Below, piece by piece: positions 7,282 to 15,315 of a DNA stretch of 58,638 nt; the stretch's first letter is position 1; every line of letters starts with the position of its first letter. Location of the stretch: assembly GCA_001644045.1 (NCBI GenBank), contig LUUF01000069.1:1-58638 (forward strand). The letters run 5' to 3'. The DNA comes from Methylomonas methanica (lineage in GTDB: Bacteria > Pseudomonadota > Gammaproteobacteria > Methylococcales > Methylomonadaceae). The notes under the pieces were generated by a model. It was not told where the DNA came from, ran no database searches, and saw only the letters and a program-made list of their open reading frames with translations. A program made the position numbers and the translations under genes.

Positions 7282-7721
7282 GTATCCCTAACGTCAATAA
7301 CCTACAAAACGCCTTTGACGCCGCTCAACGGGCGAATGGCATATTGTCTCTGATCTTTGAGGGGTTTATAGGCAGCATCCCCAGAAAAGATGTTCAGCAG
7401 GCTCTGTACTCGGTTCAGCAAGAGATTTATGAAGTTTTGCGCATCGTTGAAGTCTTGAATTGGGGCGATGATATGGAAGTCGCCACCGTTCCGGATGGCA
7501 GTGCGGAGAAGCAGGCGGTGCGCGAGGAGCCACACGCAGGCCAATCTGACTTGTTCCACAAATTGTTTCGTTTTGCCGAGATCGTCACCGAAGAAGCTGT
7601 GGGCATCGGCACCGATTTGAAGAAATACCGGGCCGCAGCGGTAGTCAATGGTTCTGCCGCTGTCCTTGAAGCCGAAACCGAGGAGGCGTCCCGACCATCA
7701 AGGACTTCTCGATCTGGATAA
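7278..7721 (+). CDS. Unknown satellite protein, third gene of the coupled run
   Basis: This 147-residue protein begins MSIPNVNNLQNAFDAAQRAN. It has a helical N-terminal half and a charged C-terminus ending in a Ser/Arg-rich tail (EEASRPSRTSRSG). No family is recognised. It overlaps the previous gene by 4 bp and is followed after 100 bp by the excisionase-like gene and the integrase. This suggests an accessory role in the mobile element's maintenance or regulation, which is inference from position only. Confidence 0.45.
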   Translation: MSIPNVNNLQNAFDAAQRANGILSLIFEGFIGSIPRKDVQQALYSVQQEIYEVLRIVEVLNWGDDMEVATVPDGSAEKQAVREEPHAGQSDLFHKLFRFAEIVTEEAVGIGTDLKKYRAAAVVNGSAAVLEAETEEASRPSRTSRSG

Positions 7722-7822
7722 AATTGCAAGACTGATAGGCAGCTCAGTTCCTTCAATTCAATGCCGGTAGTTTTCACCGATTGCTGGCTTGTTTTTCTCA
7801 ATCAATTGTAAACATAAGCGCC

Positions 7823-8140
7823 ATGAAAACACTTAATCTTCAAGACGCAGCGGAACTGCTAATGATCCACCCAACAACCTTACTGGTAAAAGCGAAAGCC
7901 GGCGAAATACCTGGCGCCAAACCGGGGAAATGCTGGGTTTTTATTGATGTCGATTTGCTAGATTGGCTGCGGTCGCAGTACACATACAGGCCTCGGGAAT
8001 CAGTCGACAATCAAACAGGAGAATCACTATGCTCTTTAAAAGACCAACAAGCAGTTATTGGTATTATAAATTCACCGTTAAAGGAAAAGTTGTATACCGA
8101 AGCACTGGAACCAGCGACAAAGAAAAAGCGCAGGAAATAG
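7823..8140 (+). CDS. Excisionase-like HTH protein
   Basis: With the start at 7823 (MKTLNLQDAAELLMIHPTTL) the product has 105 residues. Residues 3-52 form a MerR/excisionase-type HTH (AELLMIHPTTLLVKAKAGEI, then GKCWVFIDVDLLDWL). The rest overlaps the integrase gene by 112 bp in another frame and is probably poorly constrained. Its place immediately before the integrase suggests a recombination directionality factor. An upstream ATG at 7781 is less likely because the extra residues do not fit the fold. Confidence 0.65.
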   Translation: MKTLNLQDAAELLMIHPTTLLVKAKAGEIPGAKPGKCWVFIDVDLLDWLRSQYTYRPRESVDNQTGESLCSLKDQQAVIGIINSPLKEKLYTEALEPATKKKRRK

Positions 8141-9057
8141 CCGACAAGACAAAAGCCGCGACTCACGATGTCATCAAGCTGGGCAATAAACAACGGTATC
8201 TTTGGCAAGATGCCGTTTTAAAGTGGGTATCAGATTCAGAAAAACGGTCTATCGATACCGACAAGTATCACCTGAAGTGGCTGAGAACGTACCTTGATGG
8301 TGTTTACCTTGATGACATCAACGAAGATTTGATCGAGAAAATCATCAAGGCCAAACTCAAGGTAGCCGGCAAGACCAGGGTAAACCGAACCACAGAGTTG
8401 ATCCGGTCGATACTGAATAAGGCTATGAAGGAATGGAAGTGGATCGATGCAACGCCGCACATCCGCCGATTTAAGGAAGGCAATCATCGTTTGCGATGGC
8501 TGACACAAGAAGAGGCGGCAAGGCTGATCGAAGAGTTACCCGAGCATACCAAGGCGATGGCGTTATTTACGCTGGCAACCGGACTGCGTGAATCCAATGT
8601 GACTCACCTGGAATGGACGCAAGTGGATATGCAGCGCAAGATAGCGTGGATACATGCTGACCAGGCCAAGGCCGGAAAAGTGATCCGCGTTCCGCTTAAT
8701 CAGGACGCCATTGATATTCTAGTTGGACAGATAGGGAAGCACCAAACGCGGGTGTTCACTTACTGTGGTCGACCGGTTGATAAGGTAGGCACTCATTATT
8801 GGCGAGAAGCACTCAAACGAGCCGATATTGAAAACTTTACCTGGCACGGTCTGAGACATACGTGGGCCAGTTGGCACGTTCAAGCCGGGACGCCGTTAAA
8901 TGTCTTGCAGGAACTTGGTGGCTGGTCAAGCTACGATATGGTGCTCAGATATGCCCACCTGGCACCGGATCATCTTAGCGACTATGCGAATAATGTCTCT
9001 CTCAAATCAATGCGGCCCAGCGCTTCAAGTCCCATGCTAAGGCTGCTGAGCGCCTAG
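8029..9057 (+). CDS. int: Tyrosine recombinase / phage integrase
   Basis: The ATG at 8029 has a good RBS (CAGGAG), giving 342 residues. The N-terminal 60 residues resemble an arm-type binding domain (LFKRPTSSYWYYKFTVKGK), and a SAM-like core-binding domain follows. The catalytic domain shows the Arg of TGLRESNVTHLEW, the HxxR of WHGLRHTWASWH and the Tyr of DMVLRYAHLAPDHL. This is a complete, probably active enzyme for integrating or excising the left-hand island. A strong terminator follows at 9128. Its attachment site was not identified. Confidence 0.9.
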   Translation: MLFKRPTSSYWYYKFTVKGKVVYRSTGTSDKEKAQEIADKTKAATHDVIKLGNKQRYLWQDAVLKWVSDSEKRSIDTDKYHLKWLRTYLDGVYLDDINEDLIEKIIKAKLKVAGKTRVNRTTELIRSILNKAMKEWKWIDATPHIRRFKEGNHRLRWLTQEEAARLIEELPEHTKAMALFTLATGLRESNVTHLEWTQVDMQRKIAWIHADQAKAGKVIRVPLNQDAIDILVGQIGKHQTRVFTYCGRPVDKVGTHYWREALKRADIENFTWHGLRHTWASWHVQAGTPLNVLQELGGWSSYDMVLRYAHLAPDHLSDYANNVSLKSMRPSASSPMLRLLSA

Positions 9058-9127
9058 GACTTTTAAGCCCATAGTCTTTGCTGAACCTAACGACTTTGAC
9101 TTAATTAAGCTGGGTTCACATATCAAG

Positions 9128-9152
9128 AGCCGGGAAACCCCCGGCTTTTTTT
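9128..9152 (+). terminator. Rho-independent terminator after the integrase
   Basis: A 7-bp GC-rich stem (AGCCGGG/CCCGGCT) with a 5-base loop is followed by seven T residues. It ends the integrase transcript. Confidence 0.85.
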
Positions 9153-9175
9153 GTGTCCGGAAGCATTTAGTCAGG

Positions 9176-9844
9176 TCATGCCGCAACCAACGCCACGACT
9201 CCTTGTTCCAGCATACGTTTTCGCTCTTCGTACCCTAAGCCAAGCTCAATCAGCGTGGCGTTCTGGCGTTGCAACTTGTCCAACAACTGCAACTGGGCCG
9301 CTGACAAAGCGTCACGCACGCTATCGACTCCCCGCGCCGCTTTGAACTTCTTGGCGGTCATGCCAGTGACGATCTTGTTTAGCATGTTGCACTCGTTCGA
9401 GAAGTGGTACGGTTTTAACTCAGGGTGCGCCGCTTGGATGGCGTTTGTCAGTGGCAAAAAGCCGGTTCTGGCTTCTAGGCTGTGTTGTCGGCGCTGGTGT
9501 TCTTCGCTGATGCGTCGATCAATCCACTTGTCCAGGTTGTACTCAAATTCGACCGAGCACCATCTGGCGAAAGGTAGGGTTAGCTTGTGGTGAAGCCAAG
9601 TTCCCTGATATTTTCCGCCCTGAACAGTTCTAACAATATTCTCGTAGGGAATATTTTCCCTACGAGAAATTAGCTCCATATACTGCTTGGCCTGATCGGT
9701 CTTTAGCCAATCACTAGGCTTTTTCCCAAATTGCCCTGCAATTGATGTTGCGTTAAAGTGCATTTCATCGGCTTTTGGCAACAACGAAACATCAACCGAA
9801 ATCTCAATACTGTCTATTTCGATAATCTCGTACTTGGTGCTCAT
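9176..9844 (-). CDS. KilA-N domain phage protein
   Basis: Starting at 9844 (MSTKYEIIEIDSIEISV) the protein has 222 residues. The KilA-N domain spans about 20-115: FNATSIAGQFGKKPSDWLKT, then YENIVRTVQGGKYQGTWLHH and LTLPFARWCSVEFEYNLDKW. The C-terminal half is helical and may mediate oligomerisation. KilA-N proteins are DNA-binding phage proteins, often antirepressors. The start codon overlaps the stop of the upstream AlpA-like gene, so the two are coupled. An in-frame extension upstream to 9889 lies inside that gene and is not supported. Confidence 0.85.
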   Translation of the reverse strand: MSTKYEIIEIDSIEISVDVSLLPKADEMHFNATSIAGQFGKKPSDWLKTDQAKQYMELISRRENIPYENIVRTVQGGKYQGTWLHHKLTLPFARWCSVEFEYNLDKWIDRRISEEHQRRQHSLEARTGFLPLTNAIQAAHPELKPYHFSNECNMLNKIVTGMTAKKFKAARGVDSVRDALSAAQLQLLDKLQRQNATLIELGLGYEERKRMLEQGVVALVAA

Positions 9845-10035
9845 TCCGCACTCCCGGCAACCAGTGCTTTCAGGTCGGCAATTCTCCATCGCAGCTTTCC
9901 GCCAATCTTCACCGGCTTGATAGGCCCGTTGCCAGTGCTTGACCAGTTATAGAGTGTGCTTACTTTGACACCAAGGTAAGCGGCGGCTTCTTCGTTGCTC
10001 GCAACCTCTCTTTGTAAATCTTCAATTTTGTTCAT
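9841..10035 (-). CDS. AlpA/excisionase-like HTH protein, 64 aa
   Basis: This 64-residue protein is one MerR-type HTH: NEEAAAYLGVKVSTLYNWSS, then KPVKIGGKLRWRIADLKALV. It is the size and shape of AlpA-like activators and small excisionases. It is followed with a 4-bp overlap by the KilA-N gene. Together they look like a two-gene regulatory operon at the right edge of the island, reading towards the integrase. Confidence 0.75.
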   Translation of the reverse strand: MNKIEDLQREVASNEEAAAYLGVKVSTLYNWSSTGNGPIKPVKIGGKLRWRIADLKALVAGSAE

Positions 10036-10454
10036 GGCCTTTACTCACAGTAATAAAGGTCTTTATTTTGTAACTCGGTTTTTTGTGTGTTTGCGCGGTT
10101 TTCCATTTGTGGATTTGCACGCCAAATCCTCTAACGGAGATTTTCCGCTTCGAGAAATTAGCACCTATCCCCCGTGCTTCCCGCGCACGGATGCGTTGAT
10201 CTTCTGGACGGAAGCAAATTTGCTTCCGTCAACACGCCGTCTTTATAGCGCGCAGAAATTCCCGACTGCTTTCAATCTATGCATAGACTTAATCTTACAA
10301 GGCAGTGAGCAGTTGATACACACTAAACAGCCGATAGTCCTTTGGATTATCGGCTTTTTTTGTGGCTAGCTGGTGGCATCGATCCCTTGTGATCAACCAC
10401 GCCATCTGATTCAATGACAGCAAGACGAGGCTGGACTTAGCAAGGAGACAGACA
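10036..10454. other. Spacer at the right edge of the island, with terminator
   Basis: No convincing gene is present. A hairpin with T-run (AGCCGATA/TATCGGCT, 10329-10361) can end transcription on the plus strand. The stretch probably contains the promoter of the minus-strand AlpA/KilA-N pair near 10040-10100 and may hold the right junction of the island. I found no repeat of an attachment core here. Confidence 0.4.
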
Positions 10455-10823
10455 GTGCGTGTAATAGTGCTCGTGAAGGCGACCGAAGACAGCGAAAAGG
10501 GCTTTCTCCCAACGGCCTGGGCATCCGAGATGCTTGAGGCGATGGGTAGATTCAACGATGAGTTGCGCAATGCCGGCATCTTGCTCGCTGCCGACGGCCT
10601 CAAGCCTTCGGCGTACGGAAAGCGTATTGCGTTCGATGGTACCGGTCGCACTGTCATCGACGGGCCTTTTTCCGAAACACGGGAACTGGTCGCCGGTTTC
10701 TGGCTCTGGGAAGTCAAGGACATGGACGAGGCGGTTGCCTGGGTACAGCGCTGCCCAAATCCCATGCCGGGGCCGAGCGAAATCGAAATCCGACCACTCT
10801 TCGAAGCGGCTGATCTGAGCTGA
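10455..10823 (+). CDS. YciI/DGPF-domain family protein
   Basis: The 122-residue protein has the YCII-related fold in the version often found beside ECF sigma factors. Family marks are MRVIVLVKATEDSE at the start, the DGPFSETRELVAGFWLWEV core and a central FNDELRNAGILLAADGLKP. The biochemical role of these proteins is not established. The GTG start at 10455 follows AAGGAGA. It is the first non-phage gene after the island. Confidence 0.85.
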   Translation: MRVIVLVKATEDSEKGFLPTAWASEMLEAMGRFNDELRNAGILLAADGLKPSAYGKRIAFDGTGRTVIDGPFSETRELVAGFWLWEVKDMDEAVAWVQRCPNPMPGPSEIEIRPLFEAADLS

Positions 10824-11224
10824 AAACCTGCTCGGCTTCCAGACGCAGCTCATTTCTGGCGCTACAAGCTGGTTTCGCTTCTACGAAGCAGCCTTTCGTG
10901 GTTTCGGGCAGTCGGCCTATTTGAGTCATTGAGTAGGCGCCGACCAATGGCATCAAACCGGCTGTATTCCGACAATGATTTGGCTTGTCTCAAAGTCTAG
11001 TTGTAGATCTAGGGTACGCTCACAAGCCTATAGAAGGTCAACATGGTACTGATCGATTCGGCTGTCACGACTTGTTTCATGCGGTTTGGCGTGCGGGTAT
11101 TTTATCGCATCTTGCGTATGGCAGCTTTTACGACAGCCTAAGGATTTATACGCGAAGCACGCGGCAATCGCTACGACCCGGGTGCTATCATGGGCCCCCT
11201 CGATAAACATCTAAAACCTTTCCA
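10824..11224. other. Spacer without a recognised gene
   Basis: Only short open frames occur here, none with a clear RBS or family match. The right part probably carries the promoter and 5' leader of the SulP transporter gene. I see no strong hairpin. Confidence 0.4.
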
Positions 11225-12859
11225 ATGATTGCAATTCTTGAAGCCAGACGCGCTGGCTTATTGTCCAGAGCGCATTGGCTGAATAACCTGTTGGCCGGTG
11301 TGATTGTCGGCGTAGTGGCGCTGCCTCTGGCCATGGCCTTTGCGATAGCCTCCGGCGCCAAACCCGAGCAGGGACTATACACGGCCATCGTGGCTGGTGG
11401 GCTGACATCATTGTTTGGCGGCAGCCGCGTGCAGATCGGAGGGCCAACCGGAGCCTTTATCGTGATTCTAGCCGGCATTACCGGCAAATACGGCATCGGA
11501 GGCTTGCAAATAGCCACCCTGATGGCCGGTATCATGTTATTACTGATGGGGCTTACCAAGCTGGGTGGCGTCATCAAATACATTCCCGATCCGGTCATCG
11601 TCGGCTTTACCAGCGGTATTGGGGTCATCATTTTTGTGGGCCAATGGAAAGACTTTTTTGGCTTGAGCCCCGCAGCCGGCGCCGAGCATTTTCATGAAAA
11701 ATTTTGGGAACTGGCACAGGCGTTTCCTACATTGCACGTTGAAACCACCTTACTTGGCGGCTTGACCTTGGCGGTGTTGTTGATTTCCGGCCGGATTCTG
11801 AAACGCATTCCCGCCCCGCTGGTCGCCATGCTGATTGGCACTTGCGTGCAGTGGCAATTCCAATGGGATGGCGTGGCGACGATAGGCAGCGCGTTTGGCG
11901 GCATTCCGCAGAAGTTGCCGCAATTCCAGCTGCCGACAATGTCGGTATCCGAGGCGATTCAATTAATCGGACCGGCCTTTACGATTGCCTTGCTGGGCGC
12001 GATTGAGTCGCTGCTGTCCGCCGTTGTCGCCGACAGCATGGCCGGCACTAAACATGACTCCAATCAGGAATTGATCGGTCAAGGGATTGCGAACATATGC
12101 TCCCCGCTGTTCGGCGGCTTTGCCTCTACCGGTGCGATTGCCCGCACGGCGACCAATGTGCGCAATGGCGCCAACAGTCCACTAGCGGGAATTGTGCATA
12201 CCTTGACCTTGATCGGCATCGTCATGTTGCTGGCCCCTTATGCGTCGTTGATTCCGCTGAGCGCGTTAGCCGCCATCTTGTTTGTCGTGGCCTACAACAT
12301 GAGCGAGTTGCATCGTTTCGGGCACATGCTCAGGACCGCGCCGAAACCGGATGTGGCGGTGCTGCTCATCACTTTTTTACTCACCGTATTCGGGGATTTG
12401 GTCATCGCCGTCAATATCGGCGTAATGCTGGCGGCGCTGCTATTCATGAAACGCATGTCGGAAGCCGTGGGCATAGAGCAGCAAACACACGACGCCGTCG
12501 TGGAAGAACTCGATGACGCTGATTTCACGCTACCAGCCAATACCGTGGTTTTTGCCATGGAAGGGCCTTTCTTTTTTGGGGCGGCGGCAAGACTGGAGTC
12601 TGCACTGGAAGTGATTCACGGCCATACAGAAATTCTGGTCTTGCGCCTAGAAAAAGTGCCTTTCATCGACGCAACCGGCCTGCAAGCGCTGTGGGATTTG
12701 CTGGATAACTGCAAACGGCACAAAACCCGACTAATCCTGTGCGGCGCAAGACCGAATGTCTTCGAAAAAATGCGCCGTGCAGGCCTGGTTGGTCAAGTCG
12801 GCAAGCCAAATGTGGTGGACCGAATACAACAGATCGCTATGGATATGATTAAAAAATAA
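11225..12859 (+). CDS. SulP-family anion transporter with STAS domain
   Basis: The 544-residue protein has about 12 membrane segments (residues about 15-415) and a cytoplasmic STAS domain (about 440-540). Diagnostic features are the AGVIVGVVALPLAMAFAIAS motif near the N-terminus, SLFGGSRVQIGGPTGAFIVI, and the STAS core LRLEKVPFIDATGLQAL. The family moves sulfate, bicarbonate or other anions into the cell; substrate cannot be read from sequence. The nearest partners are sulfur genes to the right and a carbonic anhydrase further on, so sulfate or bicarbonate are both plausible. It appears monocistronic. Confidence 0.9.
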   Translation: MIAILEARRAGLLSRAHWLNNLLAGVIVGVVALPLAMAFAIASGAKPEQGLYTAIVAGGLTSLFGGSRVQIGGPTGAFIVILAGITGKYGIGGLQIATLMAGIMLLLMGLTKLGGVIKYIPDPVIVGFTSGIGVIIFVGQWKDFFGLSPAAGAEHFHEKFWELAQAFPTLHVETTLLGGLTLAVLLISGRILKRIPAPLVAMLIGTCVQWQFQWDGVATIGSAFGGIPQKLPQFQLPTMSVSEAIQLIGPAFTIALLGAIESLLSAVVADSMAGTKHDSNQELIGQGIANICSPLFGGFASTGAIARTATNVRNGANSPLAGIVHTLTLIGIVMLLAPYASLIPLSALAAILFVVAYNMSELHRFGHMLRTAPKPDVAVLLITFLLTVFGDLVIAVNIGVMLAALLFMKRMSEAVGIEQQTHDAVVEELDDADFTLPANTVVFAMEGPFFFGAAARLESALEVIHGHTEILVLRLEKVPFIDATGLQALWDLLDNCKRHKTRLILCGARPNVFEKMRRAGLVGQVGKPNVVDRIQQIAMDMIKK

Positions 12860-13129
12860 TTTCCCTGTTTATCCCTCAACCCAGAGGAGGCTTTCGTAAA
12901 AGGTAAATCCGCTCCTTCTTTTACTGGGAAAAGTTTAGGATGGGGCATATAAATCAGATATTTGCATTCTTAGCTCCATCACGCCGCGAAAAGTGAGGAG
13001 GCTTTTACGACACACCCCTATTAGGAGTGATATAAAGTTTAACGATGCGCCCATTGTTTGCTTTTAACCAGACTATCGAACAACTTTTATCAAAGGAGGC
13101 TTAGGGGGCACCTGGCGACCGTCCCCTCG

Positions 13130-13208
13130 TCAGATTCATCGCCGGAAAGCTGCCATTGAATTCTGATTCCCGAAAGCGGCCGGTCGCCACCGAGTACAGA
13201 CGACCCTA
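13130..13208 (-). repeat. Dispersed repeat, copy 1
   Basis: About 78 bp here are repeated in inverted orientation at 58521-58598, with only a few mismatches. The shared core includes GGCGACCGGCCGCTTTCGGG. One copy lies in a decayed spacer and the other at the edge of the conjugative element, so it is likely a multi-copy intergenic repeat of this genome. Confidence 0.85.
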
Positions 13209-13329
13209 AGCGGACCTTCATCGATGTCAGAAGTCTATGTCTGCAGTATTCCAATTAGCGGCCATTCCACATTGTTGTTTATCTTTAACCATTCAATGCA
13301 AATGGCGTAGTGGTTGCACGAAGATCCTA

Positions 13330-13613
13330 TTGCCTAACGGTGAAACGGCAAAACCCACAACCTGGAATACCAGGGCCACACCGCTGCAGTTGGCCTTGGC
13401 CCGTGGCTACCGATGACTGGCAACGCTGGAGTCGGGCAAGCTCAAATCACTTAATGAAATCGCCGAACGTGAAACATCGATAACAGTTACGTCAGTCGAA
13501 TGGTCAATTTCACGTACCTGTCGCCAGACATCGTGGCAGCTATTCTTGAGGACGAGACGCCCGACCACGTCAAGCTGTTTGAGTTGGCGGTCAAGCCGCC
13601 GTTGTTATGGTAG
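13330..13613 (+). pseudogene. Decayed recombinase-associated phage-type gene
   Basis: The plus strand encodes TTWNTRATPLQLALARGYR, an in-frame TGA where Trp is expected, then LATLESGKLKSLNEIAERE. A frameshift follows and, in another frame, NIDNSYVSRMVNFTYLSPDI and ETPDHVKLFELAVKPPLLW before the stop. The pieces match in order the small HTH protein that commonly accompanies large serine recombinases in proteobacterial islands. At least one nonsense change and one frameshift make it a pseudogene. No recombinase gene remains beside it. Confidence 0.7.
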
Positions 13614-13855
13614 GAGTGGCGTACGCCTTAAAATTCAACCGCGACAATTTGTCACAGTTTTTCTGGACAATACGTCTATGGTTCACTAAACTGCGAGCGC
13701 TTTGACTTAGGTCAATACGAGCTGAATGCTTCGTATCTTTTAAGGGGAGGAAGGAAAGCGACCGTGACTGCGGTACAACAATAATAAGAGCGCGAGCTAT
13801 TAACCTATTGTCACTGACGGTAGGCGTCCAAAAAACATAAAAATAACACCGGACG

Positions 13856-13880
13856 AAGCCCACTTCATGTGGGCTTTTTT
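13856..13880 (+). terminator. Hairpin terminator
   Basis: Arms AAGCCCAC and GTGGGCTT with a 5-base loop are followed by a T-run. No gene ends close by on the plus strand, consistent with the loss of an upstream gene. Confidence 0.75.
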
Positions 13881-14129
13881 ATGTGCGGTACTTTATCAAA
13901 CGAGTTGCTAGACCATATCGCACTGTTTGGATTGTATTGATGTTGATTCGTGCTGCTGTGGATTAAGTCGAAACAGCAATGAATCAGCATCTTCTGAAAC
14001 ACGTCAGGCTTGCTTGAACTATTCAGCACAAACTTAAGCATCTTGCTTTACTTTTTCAAAGCCCTCGAGCTTCGAATAGACGAGGCGACTAGAATGGAGG
14101 ATCATTAAAATTTGAATGCGGGGTAAGCT

Positions 14130-14786
14130 ATGCATCATGAATTCTGGCATCAACGCTGGCAACAAAATCAGATCGGTTTCCATAAACAAGAAATTAATCC
14201 TCTTTTAGAGCGTTATTGGCCCAAGTTGTCTGTCAATCCTGGTGCACGGGTGTTCATACCTTTATGCGGCAAAAGCAACGACATGCTGTGGCTACTGGCC
14301 ATGGGGTTCCAAGTCGTGGGGATTGAATTAAGTCCGCTGGCTATTGAATCGTTTTTCGCCGACAACGGCTTACAGCCAAGTGTACGGCGACAGGGTGACT
14401 TCTTAGTTAACGAAATTGATGGACTGCAAATATTTTGCGGGGATTTTTTTGCTTTGCGGCCTACTGATCTCGGCGAGATTGACGCGGTTTATGACCGAGG
14501 ATCATTGGTAGCGTTGCCCGCCGACATGCGCATTGAGTATGTATCAAGCTTGTACGCCATGCTGTCAACGAATGTGCAAATTTTGTTGATAGCTTTTGAC
14601 TATCCGCAACATGAAATGCCAGGGCCACCCTTCAGTGTGCAACGAGAAGAAGTTGAGAGTTTGTATGCACATTGGTGCGATATTGAGTTGTTAAATAGCG
14701 AAAACGCGTTAGAGAACGAAGCTCATTTTAAAGACCGTGGCTTAACCAGAATGGCGGAGCAAACCTATCGACTCGTAGTACGTTAA
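14130..14786 (+). CDS. tpm: Thiopurine S-methyltransferase (TPMT) family
   Basis: The 218-residue length is exactly that of bacterial TPMT. The N-terminus HEFWHQRWQQNQIGFHKQ and the SAM site RVFIPLCGKSNDMLWLLAMG are diagnostic, as are VVGIELSPLAIESFF and the DAVYDRGSLVALPADMR segment. Bacterial TPMTs methylate thiols and can convert selenite or tellurite to volatile methylated forms. Here it stands upstream of the sulfite exporter and sulfide genes. A thiol or chalcogen detoxification role fits but is inferred. Confidence 0.9.
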   Translation: MHHEFWHQRWQQNQIGFHKQEINPLLERYWPKLSVNPGARVFIPLCGKSNDMLWLLAMGFQVVGIELSPLAIESFFADNGLQPSVRRQGDFLVNEIDGLQIFCGDFFALRPTDLGEIDAVYDRGSLVALPADMRIEYVSSLYAMLSTNVQILLIAFDYPQHEMPGPPFSVQREEVESLYAHWCDIELLNSENALENEAHFKDRGLTRMAEQTYRLVVR

Positions 14787-14882
14787 CTTTTCAACTCAAT
14801 TAGAAGCCCCACATAGTAAGACCGCTTGATTAAGCAAGAATTTATTTTTGACTTCGTTTAGAAAGTCGATTGGGAGATAAGC

Positions 14883-15266
14883 ATGAATCCATCGTTAATT
14901 ATTCAGCTTTTGGTCATCGGGCTTATCTCTGGTGTGGCATCTGGCTTGTTTGGTATTGGCGGAGGTGTTTTGATTGTTCCTGCATTGGTTTACTTGGCAG
15001 GATTCTCGCAGCATGCAGCTATCGGTACCAGCTTGGCAATTTTGCTTCCCCCTGTAGGGCTGGCTGCAGTAATTGAATATTACCGTCATGGGAATGTCGA
15101 TATCAAAGCCGCCTTGATAGTTGCAGTGGCGCTCTTTCTTGGTGGTTGGATCGGGGCTGTGATTGCAGATCATGTACCGGAAATTCAATTAAGGCTGGCA
15201 TTCGGTGTGTTTGTGGTTATGTTGGGCATTTATCTAATAACAACCGCTATACGCCGAATGTTTTGA
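14883..15266 (+). CDS. Half-length TauE/SafE-type exporter
   Basis: The 127-residue protein has four predicted membrane segments and one copy of the family repeat: GLISGVASGLFGIGGGVLIV, then GFSQHAAIGTSLAILLPP. Full TauE/SafE proteins have two such halves, about 250-300 residues, so this single-repeat form probably works as a homodimer. The family exports sulfite, sulfoacetate or related anions. RBS GGGAG lies upstream. It is convergent with the FisR-like regulator gene. Confidence 0.85.
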   Translation: MNPSLIIQLLVIGLISGVASGLFGIGGGVLIVPALVYLAGFSQHAAIGTSLAILLPPVGLAAVIEYYRHGNVDIKAALIVAVALFLGGWIGAVIADHVPEIQLRLAFGVFVVMLGIYLITTAIRRMF

Positions 15267-15315
15267 ATATGAATCAAATGCTTGTTAATCGTTGTTTAGC
15301 TAACTACCTGATCAA

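Larger units (their letters stand above)
1..10361. mobile_element. Prophage- or satellite-like island (partial)
   Basis: This stretch groups genes typical of temperate phages and P4-like satellites: terminase small subunit, BRO-N, Rha and KilA-N regulators, AlpA-like activators, an Ash/Icd-like leader and a tyrosine integrase at 8029-9057. The left end lies outside the window. The right end is inferred from the change to ordinary genes after 10.4 kb. I found no matching attachment repeats, no capsid, tail or large terminase genes inside the window, and part of the cargo (SmbP, toxin-antitoxin pair) is not phage-like. It may be several layered insertions rather than one element. Confidence 0.6.
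12860..14129. other. 1.27-kb gene-poor region with repeat, pseudogene and terminator
   Basis: No intact gene is visible. The region holds two related short segments containing GAGGAGGCTTT (near 12890 and 12995), the dispersed repeat at 13130-13208, a decayed recombinase-associated gene at 13330-13613 and a hairpin terminator at 13856-13880. It looks like a site of repeated insertion and decay. Confidence 0.6.

Noticed and set aside
10985..11206. 73-codon open frame before the SulP gene
   Set aside because: No RBS, no motif, and it covers the probable promoter region of the transporter.
12880..13060. Short duplicated GAGGAGGCTTT segments and a minus-strand frame with PHPKLFPVKEGADLPF
   Set aside because: This looks like a common intergenic artefact; no start or conserved domain and stops within 15 codons upstream.
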